Shown one piece after another: positions 35,548 to 47,899 of a stretch of DNA of 64,000 nucleotides. A program made the translations under genes and the position numbers. The notes under the pieces are model-generated. The model saw only the letters and a program-made list of their open reading frames with translations. It was not told the origin of the DNA and did no database searches. How positions within the stretch are numbered: the stretch's first letter is position 1; every line of letters begins with the position of its first letter. This stretch comes from Pegoplata infirma (Eukaryota; Arthropoda; Insecta; Diptera; Anthomyiidae): positions 12,329,716 to 12,393,715 of the forward strand of contig OY992537.1 in NCBI GenBank assembly GCA_963921195.1, written 5' to 3'.

Positions 35548-38500
35548 AACTATGCGTTACTGTAGTGTGAAGAACAAAAAATTCTCTGCTATAGTAAAGT
35601 TTGCATAAAATAAAGTAAATGAAAGATTAAGAAAATTGTTGTTGGTCTCTAGATTAAATGCATTGCTTGAGTTAGAGAAAAAGCTTTTCTGTATACGTCA
35701 CACACGAAACCTACTGTGAGTTAAAAACAAACGACGTTTAGTCACTGATGTTTATACACCGAGTATAGCCTAGTGGTTATGGCTTCGGCTTACAAAACAT
35801 GAGAGATTTTAACGACACAGGTTCGAAGCTCATGTCAGGCTAGTCTGTTGATAAAAAAAACATATAAAGAATTTTTCTAGCAAATATCAAATAATCAATT
35901 TAATGTAATTGCCTACTGATGACGTAGAAGTGGCTACAGAAACCATGGTCTAGGGTAAATCCACATTTAATTTAATCTTTAGAAGACACAATTTTCTTCT
36001 TCAATCAGAAAAACACAAACAACAAATTAAATACACTTGGCTTACGCCGAAAAAATATAATAAATATAGAAATACTGACAAATGTCGCTCGTGTGAGCAA
36101 TTCACTTTAACTATGCGTTACTGTAGTGTGAAGAACAAAAAATTCTCTGCTATAGTAAAGTTTGCATAAAATAAAGTAAATGAAAGATTAAGAAAATTGT
36201 TGTTGGTCTCTAGATTAAATGCATTGCTTGAGTTAGAGAAAAAGCTTTTCTGTATACGTCACACACGAAACCTACTGTGAGTTAAAAACAAACGACGTTT
36301 AGTCACTGATGTTTATACACCGAGTATAGCCTAGTGGTTATGGCTTCGGCTTACAAAACATGAGAGATTTTAACGACACAGGTTCGAAGCTCATGTCAGG
36401 CTAGTCTGTTGATAAAAAAAACATATAAAGAATTTTTCTAGCAAATATCAAATAATCAATTTAATGTAATTGCCTACTGATGACGTAGAAGTGGCTACAG
36501 AAACCATGGTCTAGGGTAAATCCACATTTAATTTAATCTTTAGAAGACACAATTTTCTTCTTCAATCAGAAAAACACAAACAACAAATTAAATACACTTG
36601 GCTTACGCCGAAAAAATATAATAAATATAGAAATACTGACAAATGTCGCTCGTGTGAGCAATTCACTTTAACTATGCGTTACTGTAGTGTGAAGAACAAA
36701 AAATTCTCTGCTATAGTAAAGTTTGCATAAAATAAAGTAAATGAAAGATTAAGAAAATTGTTGTTGGTCTCTAGATTAAATGCATTGCTTGAGTTAGAGA
36801 AAAAGCTTTTCTGTATACGTCACACACGAAACCTACTGTGAGTTAAAAACAAACGACGTTTAGTCACTGATGTTTATACACCGAGTATAGCCTAGTGGTT
36901 ATGGCTTCGGCTTACAAAACATGAGAGATTTTAACGACACAGGTTCGAAGCTCATGTCAGGCTAGTCTGTTGATAAAAAAAACATATAAAGAATTTTTCT
37001 AGCAAATATCAAATAATCAATTTAATGTAATTGCCTACTGATGACGTAGAAGTGGCTACAGAAACCATGGTCTAGGGTAAATCCACATTTAATTTAATCT
37101 TTAGAAGACACAATTTTCTTCTTCAATCAGAAAAACACAAACAACAAATTAAATACACTTGGCTTACGCCGAAAAAATATAATAAATATAGAAATACTGA
37201 CAAATGTCGCTCGTGTGAGCAATTCACTTTAACTATGCGTTACTGTAGTGTGAAGAACAAAAAATTCTCTGCTATAGTAAAGTTTGCATAAAATAAAGTA
37301 AATGAAAGATTAAGAAAATTGTTGTTGGTCTCTAGATTAAATGCATTGCTTGAGTTAGAGAAAAAGCTTTTCTGTATACGTCACACACGAAACCTACTGT
37401 GAGTTAAAAACAAACGACGTTTAGTCACTGATGTTTATACACCGAGTATAGCCTAGTGGTTATGGCTTCGGCTTACAAAACATGAGAGATTTTAACGACA
37501 CAGGTTCGAAGCTCATGTCAGGCTAGTCTGTTGATAAAAAAAACATATAAAGAATTTTTCTAGCAAATATCAAATAATCAATTTAATGTAATTGCCTACT
37601 GATGACGTAGAAGTGGCTACAGAAACCATGGTCTAGGGTAAATCCACATTTAATTTAATCTTTAGAAGACACAATTTTCTTCTTCAATCAGAAAAACACA
37701 AACAACAAATTAAATACACTTGGCTTACGCCGAAAAAATATAATAAATATAGAAATACTGACAAATGTCGCTCGTGTGAGCAATTCACTTTAACTATGCG
37801 TTACTGTAGTGTGAAGAACAAAAAATTCTCTGCTATAGTAAAGTTTGCATAAAATAAAGTAAATGAAAGATTAAGAAAATTGTTGTTGGTCTCTAGATTA
37901 AATGCATTGCTTGAGTTAGAGAAAAAGCTTTTCTGTATACGTCACACACGAAACCTACTGTGAGTTAAAAACAAACGACGTTTAGTCACTGATGTTTATA
38001 CACCGAGTATAGCCTAGTGGTTATGGCTTCGGCTTACAAAACATGAGAGATTTTAACGACACAGGTTCGAAGCTCATGTCAGGCTAGTCTGTTGATAAAA
38101 AAAACATATAAAGAATTTTTCTAGCAAATATCAAATAATCAATTTAATGTAATTGCCTACTGATGACGTAGAAGTGGCTACAGAAACCATGGTCTAGGGT
38201 AAATCCACATTTAATTTAATCTTTAGAAGACACAATTTTCTTCTTCAATCAGAAAAACACAAACAACAAATTAAATACACTTGGCTTACGCCGAAAAAAT
38301 ATAATAAATATAGAAATACTGACAAATGTCGCTCGTGTGAGCAATTCACTTTAACTATGCGTTACTGTAGTGTGAAGAACAAAAAATTCTCTGCTATAGT
38401 AAAGTTTGCATAAAATAAAGTAAATGAAAGATTAAGAAAATTGTTGTTGGTCTCTAGATTAAATGCATTGCTTGAGTTAGAGAAAAAGCTTTTCTGTATA

Positions 38501-39387
38501 CGTCACACACGAAACCTACTGTGAGTTAAAAACAAACGACGTTTAGTCACTGATGTTTATACACCGAGTATAGCCTAGTGGTTATGGCTTCGGCTTACAA
38601 AACATGAGAGATTTTAACGACACAGGTTCGAAGCTCATGTCAGGCTAGTCTGTTGATAAAAAAAACATATAAAGAATTTTTCTAGCAAATATCAAATAAT
38701 CAATTTAATGTAATTGCCTACTGATGACGTAGAAGTGGCTACAGAAACCATGGTCTAGGGTAAATCCACATTTAATTTAATCTTTAGAAGACACAATTTT
38801 CTTCTTCAATCAGAAAAACACAAACAACAAATTAAATACACTTGGCTTACGCCGAAAAAATATAATAAATATAGAAATACTGACAAATGTCGCTCGTGTG
38901 AGCAATTCACTTTAACTATGCGTTACTGTAGTGTGAAGAACAAAAAATTCTCTGCTATAGTAAAGTTTGCATAAAATAAAGTAAATGAAAGATTAAGAAA
39001 ATTGTTGTTGGTCTCTAGATTAAATGCATTGCTTGAGTTAGAGAAAAAGCTTTTCTGTATACGTCACACACGAAACCTACTGTGAGTTAAAAACAAACGA
39101 CGTTTAGTCACTGATGTTTATACACCGAGTATAGCCTAGTGGTTATGGCTTCGGCTTACAAAACATGAGAGATTTTAACGACACAGGTTCGAAGCTCATG
39201 TCAGGCTAGTCTGTTGATAAAAAAAACATATAAAGAATTTTTCTAGCAAATATCAAATAATCAATTTAATGTAATTGCCTACTGATGACGTAGAAGTGGC
39301 TACAGAAACCATGGTCTAGGGTAAATCCACATTTAATTTAATCTTTAGAAGACACAATTTTCTTCTTCAATCAGAAAAACACAAACA
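35548..39387 (+). repeat. 561-bp tandem array, 6.8 copies
   Basis: TATGCGTTACTGTAGTGTGA recurs at 35551, 36112, 36673, 37234, 37795, 38356 and 38917, exactly 561 bp apart each time. The last copy stops after about 474 bp at ATCAGAAAAACACAAACA. No substitution was seen by eye between copies. The unit has no useful open frame. Identity at this level implies very recent amplification, ongoing homogenisation or an assembly duplication. Confidence 0.95.
35757..35840 (+). promoter_or_regulatory. tRNA-like segment with Pol III A and B boxes (copy 1 of 7)
   Basis: A box TAGCCTAGTGGTTATGGC (35766-35783) and B box GGTTCGAAGCT (35820-35830) fit the tRNA consensus. The D-arm pairs GCC with GGC, but the T-arm and acceptor stems do not pair, so it is a tRNA relic like a SINE head rather than a tRNA gene. 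TTTTT at 35872-35876 could terminate a transcript of about 120 nt. Six further copies start at 36318, 36879, 37440, 38001, 38562 and 39123. The D-arm resembles arginine tRNAs most; that is a guess. Confidence 0.7.
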
Positions 39388-40942
39388 TAGAATGTTTTTG
39401 TTTTACATTATTAAGAAATTTATTTTCTTTATTAAATATAAACACTTGGTATAGTTTTGCATAGAAACATTATAGTAGTATTTTAAAATATCAATAACTA
39501 TTTAAAATTACATTTTTAAATCTTGTTATTGCATGCATTTTTGTCGCCTTAGTAAAGTTGAATCAAAAAAAAATTGTATTATATTTCAATGTGCAAAACA
39601 CAACTGTACACATTTTATTATTAAAACAATTTATCCGCAACGACCGCTCGCCTTAAAGAAAACAATAAAACTAAATTTTTTTGTTGCTTTTATGTATTCA
39701 TTGGCTGCTACCACCAAAATATACAAAACAATAGTTCAAAAGTTTTTTTTGTTGTTTTTTGCATTTTATTTTTTCATTTGCTACTAACACTAATGCATAC
39801 AAACCCGGTTTCGTTTGTTTATTTTATTTTCAGTAAAGTTAAGAATTCAATTAAAACATTAATTGAATCAATTAAAATGTTTAATTGAAGTTAAATTTAA
39901 TATCAAATCCATTTTTAATTAAAAAAAAAATCACGATATTATTTTCTGTGTATGTCTCAGAATCTGAGACTTTTTCTATTAAAAAACGTCTCAGAATCTG
40001 AGACTTTTTCTATAGAAAAAATGTCTCAGAATCTGAGACTTTTTCTATAGAAAAAATGTCTCAGAATCTGAGACTTTTTCTATAGAAAAAATGTCTCAGA
40101 ATCTGAAACTTTTTCTATAGAAAAAATGTCTCAGAATCTGAGACTTTTTCTATAGAAAAAATGTCTCAGAATCTGAGACTTTTTCTATAGAAAAAATATC
40201 TCAGAATCTGAGACTTTCTCTATAGAAAAAATATCTCAGAATCTGAGACTTTCTCTATAGAAAAAAGTGTCAGAATCTAAGACTTTTTCTATAGAAATAA
40301 TGTCTTAAAATCTTAGACTTTTTCTTTATGTCTCAGAATCTGAGACTTTTTTTATAGAAAAAATGTCTCAGAATCTGAGACTTTTTTTATAGAAAAAATG
40401 TCTCAGAATCTGAGACTTTTTTTATAGAAAAAATGTCTCAGAATCTGAGACTTTTTTTATAGAAAAAATGTCTCAGAATCTGAGACTTTTTTATAGAAAA
40501 AATGTCTCAGAATCTGAGACGTTTTTTATAGAAAAAATGTCTCAGAATCTGAGACGTTTTTTATAGAAAAAATGTCTCAGAATCTGAGACTTTTTTTATA
40601 GAAAAAATGTCTCAGAATCTGAGACTTTTTTTATAGAAAAAATGTTTCAGAATCTGAGACTTTTTTTATAGAAAAAATGTCTCAGAATCTGAGACTTTTT
40701 TTATAGAAAAAATGTCTCAGAATCTGAGACTTTTTTTATAGAAAAAATGTCTCAGAATCTGAGACTTTTTTTATAGAAAAAATGTCTCAGAATCTGAGAC
40801 TTTTTTTATAGAAAAAATGTCTCAGAATCTGAGACTTTTTTTATAGAAAAAATCTTAGATTCTGAGACTGTCCGAAAAAATGTCAGAATGACTTTTTCTG
40901 TAGAAAAAATGTCTCAGAATCTAAGACTTTATCTATAGAAAC

Positions 40943-41560
40943 ACGTAAAAAATTATAGTCGGTCAAGACCGACCATATAATACCCTACACCAGAGTTTCC
41001 CGGAAAATGGGTCCCAATTTCAAACATGGACTGATTAGATCTATATTTTGTCAAATCTTTAATAAGTGTAAAAGGCACTCACAAATCAAATTTGAGTTGA
41101 ATAGGCTTCTTTTTGTTGACAATAAACCGCTTCAACTGAATATCGGGCGAAATTTTCACGTGGGACCTAAGTTCAAAAATGGTCCGATTATAATCAGATT
41201 TGATAAGGTTATTAAAGTACGCGTTTAACATACACAAACAGAATTTTAATTAAATATTTTCTATTTTCATAAAATTCGAGAGATTTATGTGAAAATCGGG
41301 ACGGTGGTTTGTATGGATGCTACAAGAACTGGTCCGATTTCTTCAAAATTCGGAATGGTGTGAATGAAACATGATTACCTGCCAAATTTCGAAGAGATAC
41401 CTATTAAAATGCGGTTATTAGAGTCATTTGAGCCAAAACTAAAGAGGACCTTTGTATGGGTTCTAGGTCTAAATATGGACCGATTTTTTTCCAATTTCAA
41501 TAGGCTTCCTTGGGCCAAAAGAGGCTTAAGTTTCAAATTTTAAGTCAATTGATTAAAAAT
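40943..41560 (+). repeat. Dispersed family F copy 2
   Basis: GTCGGTCAAGACCGACCATA and TAATACCCTACACCAG at the left, then CAATTTCAATAGGCTTCCTT. Followed directly by a family J fragment (41565-41790). The pair interrupts the minisatellite. Confidence 0.65.
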
Positions 41561-41564
41561 TGCG

Positions 41565-41790
41565 GTCCCAGTGGTCCCCTAAAATCACGTATCTCAAAAA
41601 CTAAGCAAGGGAGAGCGAAATGGACAAAAATTTTAGATCAAAAACTATGACGATTTTTAAGGAACCCAACTAGGTCTAGGCCCATCGGGGTCTGGACCTA
41701 TCGGGTCCGAACCCAATGGGGTCCTTAAATGTGTATGAACCAAGTTGAAATAAAAAAAATGTCAGTTAACTAATTTTGAAACTTTTTCTA
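41565..41790 (+). repeat. Family J fragment
   Basis: CCCAGTGGTCCCCTAAAATC to GTCAGTTAACTAATT, corresponding to the last third of the intact J copy. Confidence 0.7.
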
Positions 41791-42229
41791 TAGATATAAT
41801 GTTTCAGAAAAAATGTTTATAGAAAAAATGTCTCAGAATCTGAGACTTTTTCTATAAAAAAAATGTCTTAGAATCTAAGACTTTTTCTATTGGAAAAACG
41901 TCTCAGAATCTGAGACTTTTTCTAGAGAAAAAATGTCTTAGAATCTGAGACTTTTTCTATCGAAAAATTAGAATCTGATACTTTTCTATAGGAATAATGT
42001 CGCAGATTCTGAAACTTTCTTTACGAATAATGTCTCATAATAATGTCTCTTATTCTTTAGGAATCAGTATCAGAATCTGAGACTTTTTTATAGGAAAATT
42101 TTTCAGAATCTGAGACTTTTTTTATATGAAAAATTTTTCAGAATCTAAGACTTTTTTATATGAAAAATTTTTCAGAATCTGAGACTTTTTCTATAAAATC
42201 TTTTCAAGTAACTAAATTTAAGAAAAAGT

Positions 42230-43060
42230 TTTAAATTTTCCTTAAATTTAGTTAATTTTACTTTTTTTTTGGAGTGCAGAAACTGATTTCTCTGATTTAG
42301 TTACATTTAGATCAAGGGAAAGACGTTTGTGAACAAATTATAAAATGTGTGATTTTATGTAAATTTTTTAATAAAAAAAATGTTGGCCCCCTTCCGAAAA
42401 AAGTCCTGGATACCTCCCTGATTGCCAGTGTATCTATGCATTGCTTTATGTTTTAAATAAAATTTTGCGTAAATGTTTGCAATTTTATTTTGCATTTCAA
42501 TTGAATAACATTATTTTTCAGTAGAAGACTGACTCGTCCCTTTCAAATATTTATCTTTTACTTGTTTTGTTACTTATGAAATCCCATTAATGATGACAAA
42601 TCGAAACAATAGAAGACAGAAGGGTGCAGACTACTTCAATGAATTGGATTTTTTTTTAACCATATCATGGAATTTATTTAAACAAAGTTTAATGAATGCA
42701 ACTTTATAGTGCATACTTCTAAGAGATGAGACAACATTTAGTTGGTAAATTATGTACAAACTTCATTGTGATAATGGATTTGTAAAAAAAAATTGTAGAA
42801 ACAACAAAAGGGTGAGTTCATCAAAAGTGAGACAATTTTGAAGGTTTTTAATGAATAACACAAAATTATGGGGTTTAAAGTCCCGATTCCAGAACGGTAA
42901 ATAAAATTTTTTCATACCAATCTGCACAAAAAATGGGGGTTAGGTGGGCACCTCCCCACTCGCAAAAAATTTTTTAAAAATTCATTAATAACGATTTTTG
43001 CACTTAAGTAATACAGTTTATCATTATTTTAATAAATTTTATATCCACGCCCACAAAAAA
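42230..43060. other. Unannotated stretch
   Basis: No array, terminal repeat or plausible exon recognised; diffuse AT-rich sequence. Confidence 0.4.
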
Positions 43061-43069
43061 AGGTCCGAT

Positions 43070-43285
43070 TTTGCCCATTTACGAACATAACCAGCTTATG
43101 ACCTCTTTTATTTTTGGCTGCAGTGTGTCCTCCACAGACAAACAGTCGGACGTTCATAGTAAGTCTTAGAATCGATCATGGATCAAAAATATAATTTATG
43201 AAGTCCTATACCGATATTTCGATGCGTTACATACGGAATGACAAAATGAGTATACCCATACTGGGGTTGGAGGGTATAAAAATGG
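43070..43285 (+). repeat. Family D fragment
   Basis: GGTCCGATTTTGCCCATTTA through CCGATATTTCGATGCGTTAC to GGTTGGAGGGTATAAAA. The left half of the family is missing. Confidence 0.7.
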
Positions 43286-43642
43286 GTTTAGCAAAAAAAA
43301 ATGGATTCATTTCGCGAAACAGATGAAATACCTAAAAGTGTACCTCCTTTATATGATCATAATAAAACCATCACCACTTCCATCTGAGTTTTAAAATAAG
43401 TTTTAGCTGGGTGTATTTTGTAACTGAAATCAGCAAAACTTTTTAATTTTTATAGAAAACTGAGAATAATATAAAAAACCAAAAAAAATCCATCCTCAAA
43501 AATCCGTTATTTTTAACCACTTTTAAAAACCCTCAAAATCTCTTATAAGATTCGTCCATTGTTCGTATGTGCAATTTTGTGCAGAATTCTAATCTAATTT
43601 TTGTATCTATAGTCAGCGTAGAATACTTCTACTAGCTAGCAC

Positions 43643-44431
43643 TAGGGTTCTATAGTCGAAAAGTCGAAAAGTCGATTAATCGACTTTTTGTATGAAAAAG
43701 TCGAAAAGTCGAAATCGACTTTTTTGTTCTTAAAAAGTCGAAAAGTCGACTTTTGCTTTCGACTTTTTCGACTTTTTTCGACTTTTTTCGATTTTTTTTT
43801 TTTAATTTTTTTTTACTTTTGCCAGATGAAAATAATTTCTTTCTTCTGAAAAAAAAAATTAAAATGAGAGCCGAGTTTAATAACAACTGAAGCTATTGGT
43901 ATTTCCATGTATTTGTATGTGAAGCAAAAATGTCAATGCCAAATTCATGAGCTAGAAAGTGTTAAGTGCAATATTTACCAATGTTTTTGATTATTGTTAA
44001 CACCTCAGTGATAGGGTTCTATAAATCGAAAGTCGACTCTTTTGCTTTCAATTTTTTCAACCTTTTCAAAATTTTCGATTTCTTCGACTTTTTTTGATAA
44101 ATAAAATACAACCAAAAAAAATAGCACCTAAATGCTTACAACAAGTCAAAACTAAACTTTTATTTACAAAAAAAAAGTTGGAAAAGGTCGAAAAAGGTTA
44201 AAAAGTCGAAAAAAAGTCGAAAAGTCGAAAAAAGTCGAAAAGTCGAAAAAAGTCGAAAGTCGAAAAAAGTCGAAAAGTCGAAAAAAGTCGACTTTTTAAA
44301 AAGTCGAAAGGTCGAAAAGTCGACTTTTTAAAATTTGAAAAAAGTCGAAAAGTCGAATAATCGACTTTTTAAAAATTGAAAAAAGTCGAAAAGTCGAAAA
44401 GTCGACTTTTTGTTGCGACTATATAACCCTA
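43643..44431. mobile_element. hAT-like MITE built of GTCGAAAA repeats
   Basis: 789 bp, TAGGGTTCTATAGTCG to CGACTATATAACCCTA, with a perfect 8-bp target duplication GCTAGCAC (43635-43642, 44432-44439). The termini continue into tandem AAAAGTCGAAAAGTCG arrays that face each other as inverted repeats. A second internal TAGGGTTCTATAAATCG end occurs near 44014, suggesting a self-insertion. Confidence 0.88.
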
Positions 44432-44639
44432 GCTAGCACTCCTAGCAAATTTTATAGTTTAAAGAATTTAAACAACAACAAAAAAAGGTTCATTGAACTT
44501 TGTCTTAAATCTGCAAGTTTAGGTTAATAAAAAAGTCACAAAAAATATTATAGCTTTATGTACTTTTATTGTTTTTAAACAACAACATAATCGAAATATA
44601 TGTCAACTACTTGTATATGCATGTTGAAATTATGTTATA

Positions 44640-45330
44640 TAAAATAGAGTGGGCCGAAAAACGCAAATGAATTAAAGTTTACAAACTATTTATGGAATTA
44701 TAATTACTTGAAAACTGTATAAGAGGCGTATAATTAATTTTGTAATTGCCTTTTAATTACAATCATACGCAATGGTGCACACTAATTTATTTTTAATAAT
44801 TCGGCCATCCAGTAAGTGCTGGACCAATTGCAACAAAAATCATACCGGTTATATCATAATTTCGTTCTTAAGTTTAAACTCTGGCCCACAAATGTCCACA
44901 CTCAGAAAAAAAAATGAACTAAAAAATTAAAATTTTTCTTAAAAATGAAGGAAAGAATTTTTTTTTAATATTAGGCCAGTTTGAACTAAAAAATTGGAAA
45001 ATGTTATTTCAATTTAGTTCATACACATATGAGGGCCCGATTGGGTGTTCCAAAGTTTAGTTAGGTATTTTTTTTAGTGCAATAAGGGCACTACCTGGGC
45101 ATATATAGCATACAAAAACTTTAAATGCTTTAAAATAAACAACTTCAAATGCGCGTAAAAAAAATCTAGCGCTAAACTTAAAAAAAAGCCGTGAGTGTTT
45201 TGTTATGAAAAATGTCAACTTTCATTTGCTTTCGGTTTCATTACATTCCGTTTAATTTGTATTACTGTGTCAATAATAAATTTGTCTGAAATTTGAAAAA
45301 GCCTATTGAAAATTTGATCCATGTTTAGAC
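44640..45330. repeat. Dispersed family W copy, with F-like words
   Basis: AGAGGCGTATAATTAATTTT and CAATCATACGCAATG match 11155-11200. AAAAATCTAGCGCTAAAC near 45165 is the inverse of a word near 10565. Probably one larger element split in both places. Confidence 0.5.
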
Positions 45331-45331
45331 T

Positions 45332-45500
45332 CACAAGAGAAGTCTCTCTAGTTTCACCCTTCAATCTTCATGGAATTGGTTTTATTTCGTTGAGAAGGAA
45401 AAATAAAAGCGGCCAAAATTTATATTTAGGGGTTATATTCAGGGGGAAGAAATGGTAATTTTTCAGCATTTAATAAAAATACAATAATAATAAATACGGA
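45332..45500 (+). repeat. Degenerate relative of the ACAAGGGAAG MITE
   Basis: CACAAGAGAAGTCTCTCTAG and TTCATGGAATTGGTTTTATT correspond to both arms of the 34224 element in decayed form. Confidence 0.5.
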
Positions 45501-45639
45501 ATTAAAGAAGCTTCAGAATTAGAGTCCCCATTTCTAAAATTGTCCACAATCTTTATTTAATTAAATTTTTATCGTTGAAGTCTTAATTAAAAACTATTTA
45601 AAACAAACAATAAAATTCAAACAGCCCCGTTTAGCCCGG

Positions 45640-45800
45640 AATCATGTTCGTTCCGGTAAAACAATTTCTTGAACATTTTCGAGCTCTTATATCGTTATTA
45701 TTGATATCCTTTCATTCCCCGTATTTCGTTCCCCGTTCTATTCCATTTCGTTCCCTGTTCTATTCGTTTCAATTCATTGAATTCCAATTTATTGCGTTCC
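45640..45800 (+). repeat. TTCGTTCCC short repeats
   Basis: Loose repetition of TTCGTTCCC, CCCGTTCTATTC and related words. Confidence 0.55.
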
Positions 45801-46019
45801 AAAACATGCGTTGAAGAAATAGGGATTTTTTGGGCAGGAGGATCCCACATTTCAAGTTTCTATGACCAATATTTCAGGAGATAGAAAAGGTTACAAAGTT
45901 CACTTCTTTGCAACTATTTGCTCCATTAAAATCGGAATTTCCAAAAAGGGCGTTTTCAGAATGTTTTGAAATCAGATGAGTAGTCTTAAAGGTTTTTAAA
46001 TTTGAAGTCTTTTGACCCA

Positions 46020-47045
46020 AAGTGATCTTTAAACTGGGGGCGGTCAATGAAACCTACCCTAACTCACCCTGAAGGAGATTTATAAATATTAGTGAAATCA
46101 TTTTTGAAACATCATAAAAGGTTTCGTCTATTTTAAAGTTTTACGTCGATGAACCCTAGGACCATTCTTAATATTGGAGAAAAAACTTTTTTAAACCGAA
46201 TTAGTAGTTTTGGAGATTTTGAAATTTTACGTTTTTTTAACCAAAACTGGGCGTAGAATGGGTGTGGTTGATGAAAGCTAGCCCATGTCCACCCTGAAGG
46301 ACCATTAAAAATGTATATTTGGTGATAAAATTTTTGAAATCGGATGAGTAGATTCATAATATTTAAATTTTACGTTTTTAGTGCCAAAAGTGGGCGTATA
46401 AATGGGCGTGGTCAATGAAACTCAGCATATTTCCACACTAAAGAACCATACTAAGCATTGGTGGAAAAATTTTGGAAATCTTGTGAGTAATTTAGGAAAT
46501 TTTTTTAATTTTAGGTTTTTTGGCCAAAAAGTGGGCGTTGAAGTGGGCGTGGTCGAAAAATCCTACACTATGTCCACTCTGGAGGAGCACTCTAAATATT
46601 GGTGAAAAAATGTTTGAAATCGGATGAGTAGTCTCATAGATATTTAAATTTTAAGTTCTTTGCCAAAAGTGGGCGTTGAAGTGGGCGTGGTGAAAATATC
46701 CTACACTATGTCCACTCTGGAGGAGCACTCTAAATATTGGTAAAAGCATTTTTTAAATCGGATGAGTAGTTTCAAAGATATTTAAATTTTAAGTTTTTTG
46801 CCAAAAGTGGGCGTGGTCGATGAAACCCAGCATATGTCCATCATGAAGGACCATTCCAAGTATGTATTGGTAAAAAAAAATTTGAAATCGGTTTAGTAGT
46901 TTTGAAGATTTTTAAATTTTACGTTTTTTTCAAAAAATGGGCGTAGAAGAGGGCGTGGTCGATGAAACCTAGCCTATGTCCGTCCGGGAGGAACACTCTA
47001 AATATTGCTGAAAACTTTTTTGAAATCGGATGAGTAGTTCCAGAG
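46020..47045 (+). repeat. Degenerate tandem repeat, about 140 bp
   Basis: Six to seven diverged units, each with GAAATCGGATGAGTAGT, a TTTAAATTTTA stretch, CCAAAAGTGGGCGT, GTGGGCGTGGTC and a TATGTCCAC or TGTCCGTCC end. Strong divergence between units indicates old age, unlike the 561-bp array. Confidence 0.75.
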
Positions 47046-47540
47046 ATTACTTTCTACAAACAAATTTACAAACATTACCTCTTTATAATATTAGTATGGA
47101 TATTAGGGGTATAACCAAAATAAGAACCTATCATAACGGTATGGGCAATGTTATACTGATAACAAAAAACGGTATCCGGGGTCATTTTGGTCCAAAAACT
47201 TTCGGCACCGATTGCAATTTCTAAAACACCTCAAATTTTAATTTTTGTATGTTTTATGGTGGGAATCCGTCCCATTCGAAGTTATTTTGATTTTCGTTGT
47301 TTTACAACAAAAGTAAAACTAGAAAAATTAGCAGTATGATTTTATACATTTGAAACATGGGTTGAATAAATATTTGAAAAAAAAATATTAGCAAAAACTT
47401 CATCGCGATCGGTGCCGAACCTTTTTTAACATTCGCGAAAAAAAGAGGACGCATTTCTTATTGATTTTCTGTGTACTTTCTCACTATGATAGGCCCTTTT
47501 TGATATTTTCAAAAATATGCAAATGGTTATATCCCTAATG

Positions 47541-47562
47541 GATATAGATATAGATATAGATA
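47541..47562 (+). repeat. GATATA microsatellite
   Basis: Short run of GATATA units. Confidence 0.85.
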
Positions 47563-47629
47563 TTGTGAAAAGTAACCTACATAGCAAATGTGTTTGGACT
47601 TATGGCCCATTTTCCGGGAAATACTTTTG

Positions 47630-47895
47630 CAGGGTATTATATGGTCGTTCTTGAACGACTACAATATGCTTAATTGTTTTTCGCAAAAACACGAATTGAT
47701 CTAGAAATACTGGGAGACACGGGTATTTTATTTACGTCCATATTTTAAGAATTTTTTGGTATTTTCCATGTGTACAGCCAAAAATGAAAATTTGTCGGAT
47801 GGTGTTATAGATCCAATCAATCCATGTTTTAATTGGTGAAATATTTTCGGGCAAAAAATGGAGTAGGGTACTTTATGGTCAGTCTTAACCGACTA
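47630..47895. repeat. Family F-like end fragments
   Basis: GCAGGGTATTATATGGTCGT and GTAGGGTACTTTATGGTCAG are inverted forms of the TAATACCCTACACC start. Both occur 240 bp apart. Confidence 0.5.
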
Positions 47896-47899
47896 TAAA

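Larger units (their letters stand above)
35196..39950. mobile_element. TA-flanked element carrying a seven-copy tandem array
   Basis: 4755 bp. CACAGAAAAAAATAAAAATG at the left faces ATTATTTTCTGTG at the right. TA occurs on both sides (35194-35195, 39951-39952) and the rejoined flanks restore a minisatellite unit. The left arm (35196-35547) and the last 110 bp have AATTGAATCAATTAAA subrepeats like a compact MITE. Between them lies the 561-bp array plus a non-repeated stretch (39388-39840). Confidence 0.8.
33050..42200. repeat. Palindromic TCTCAGAATCTGAGAC minisatellite, interrupted
   Basis: The 35-bp unit is TCTCAGAATCTGAGAC plus a TTTTTTTATAGAAAAAATG spacer. The dense block is 39953-40935 (close to 28 units); remnants lie at 33085-33170, 33985-34060, 35035-35195 and 41815-42200. 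Both halves of the unit are self-complementary. Large insertions split it at 33175-33976, 34224-34819, 35196-39950 and about 40943-41790. Confidence 0.85.

Noticed and set aside
35757..35840. A genuine tRNA gene
   Set aside because: A and B boxes are good, but the T-stem and acceptor stem do not pair and no anticodon arm forms cleanly.
39953..40935. CRISPR-like array
   Set aside because: Units are contiguous with a nearly constant spacer and the genome is a eukaryote; it is a palindromic minisatellite.
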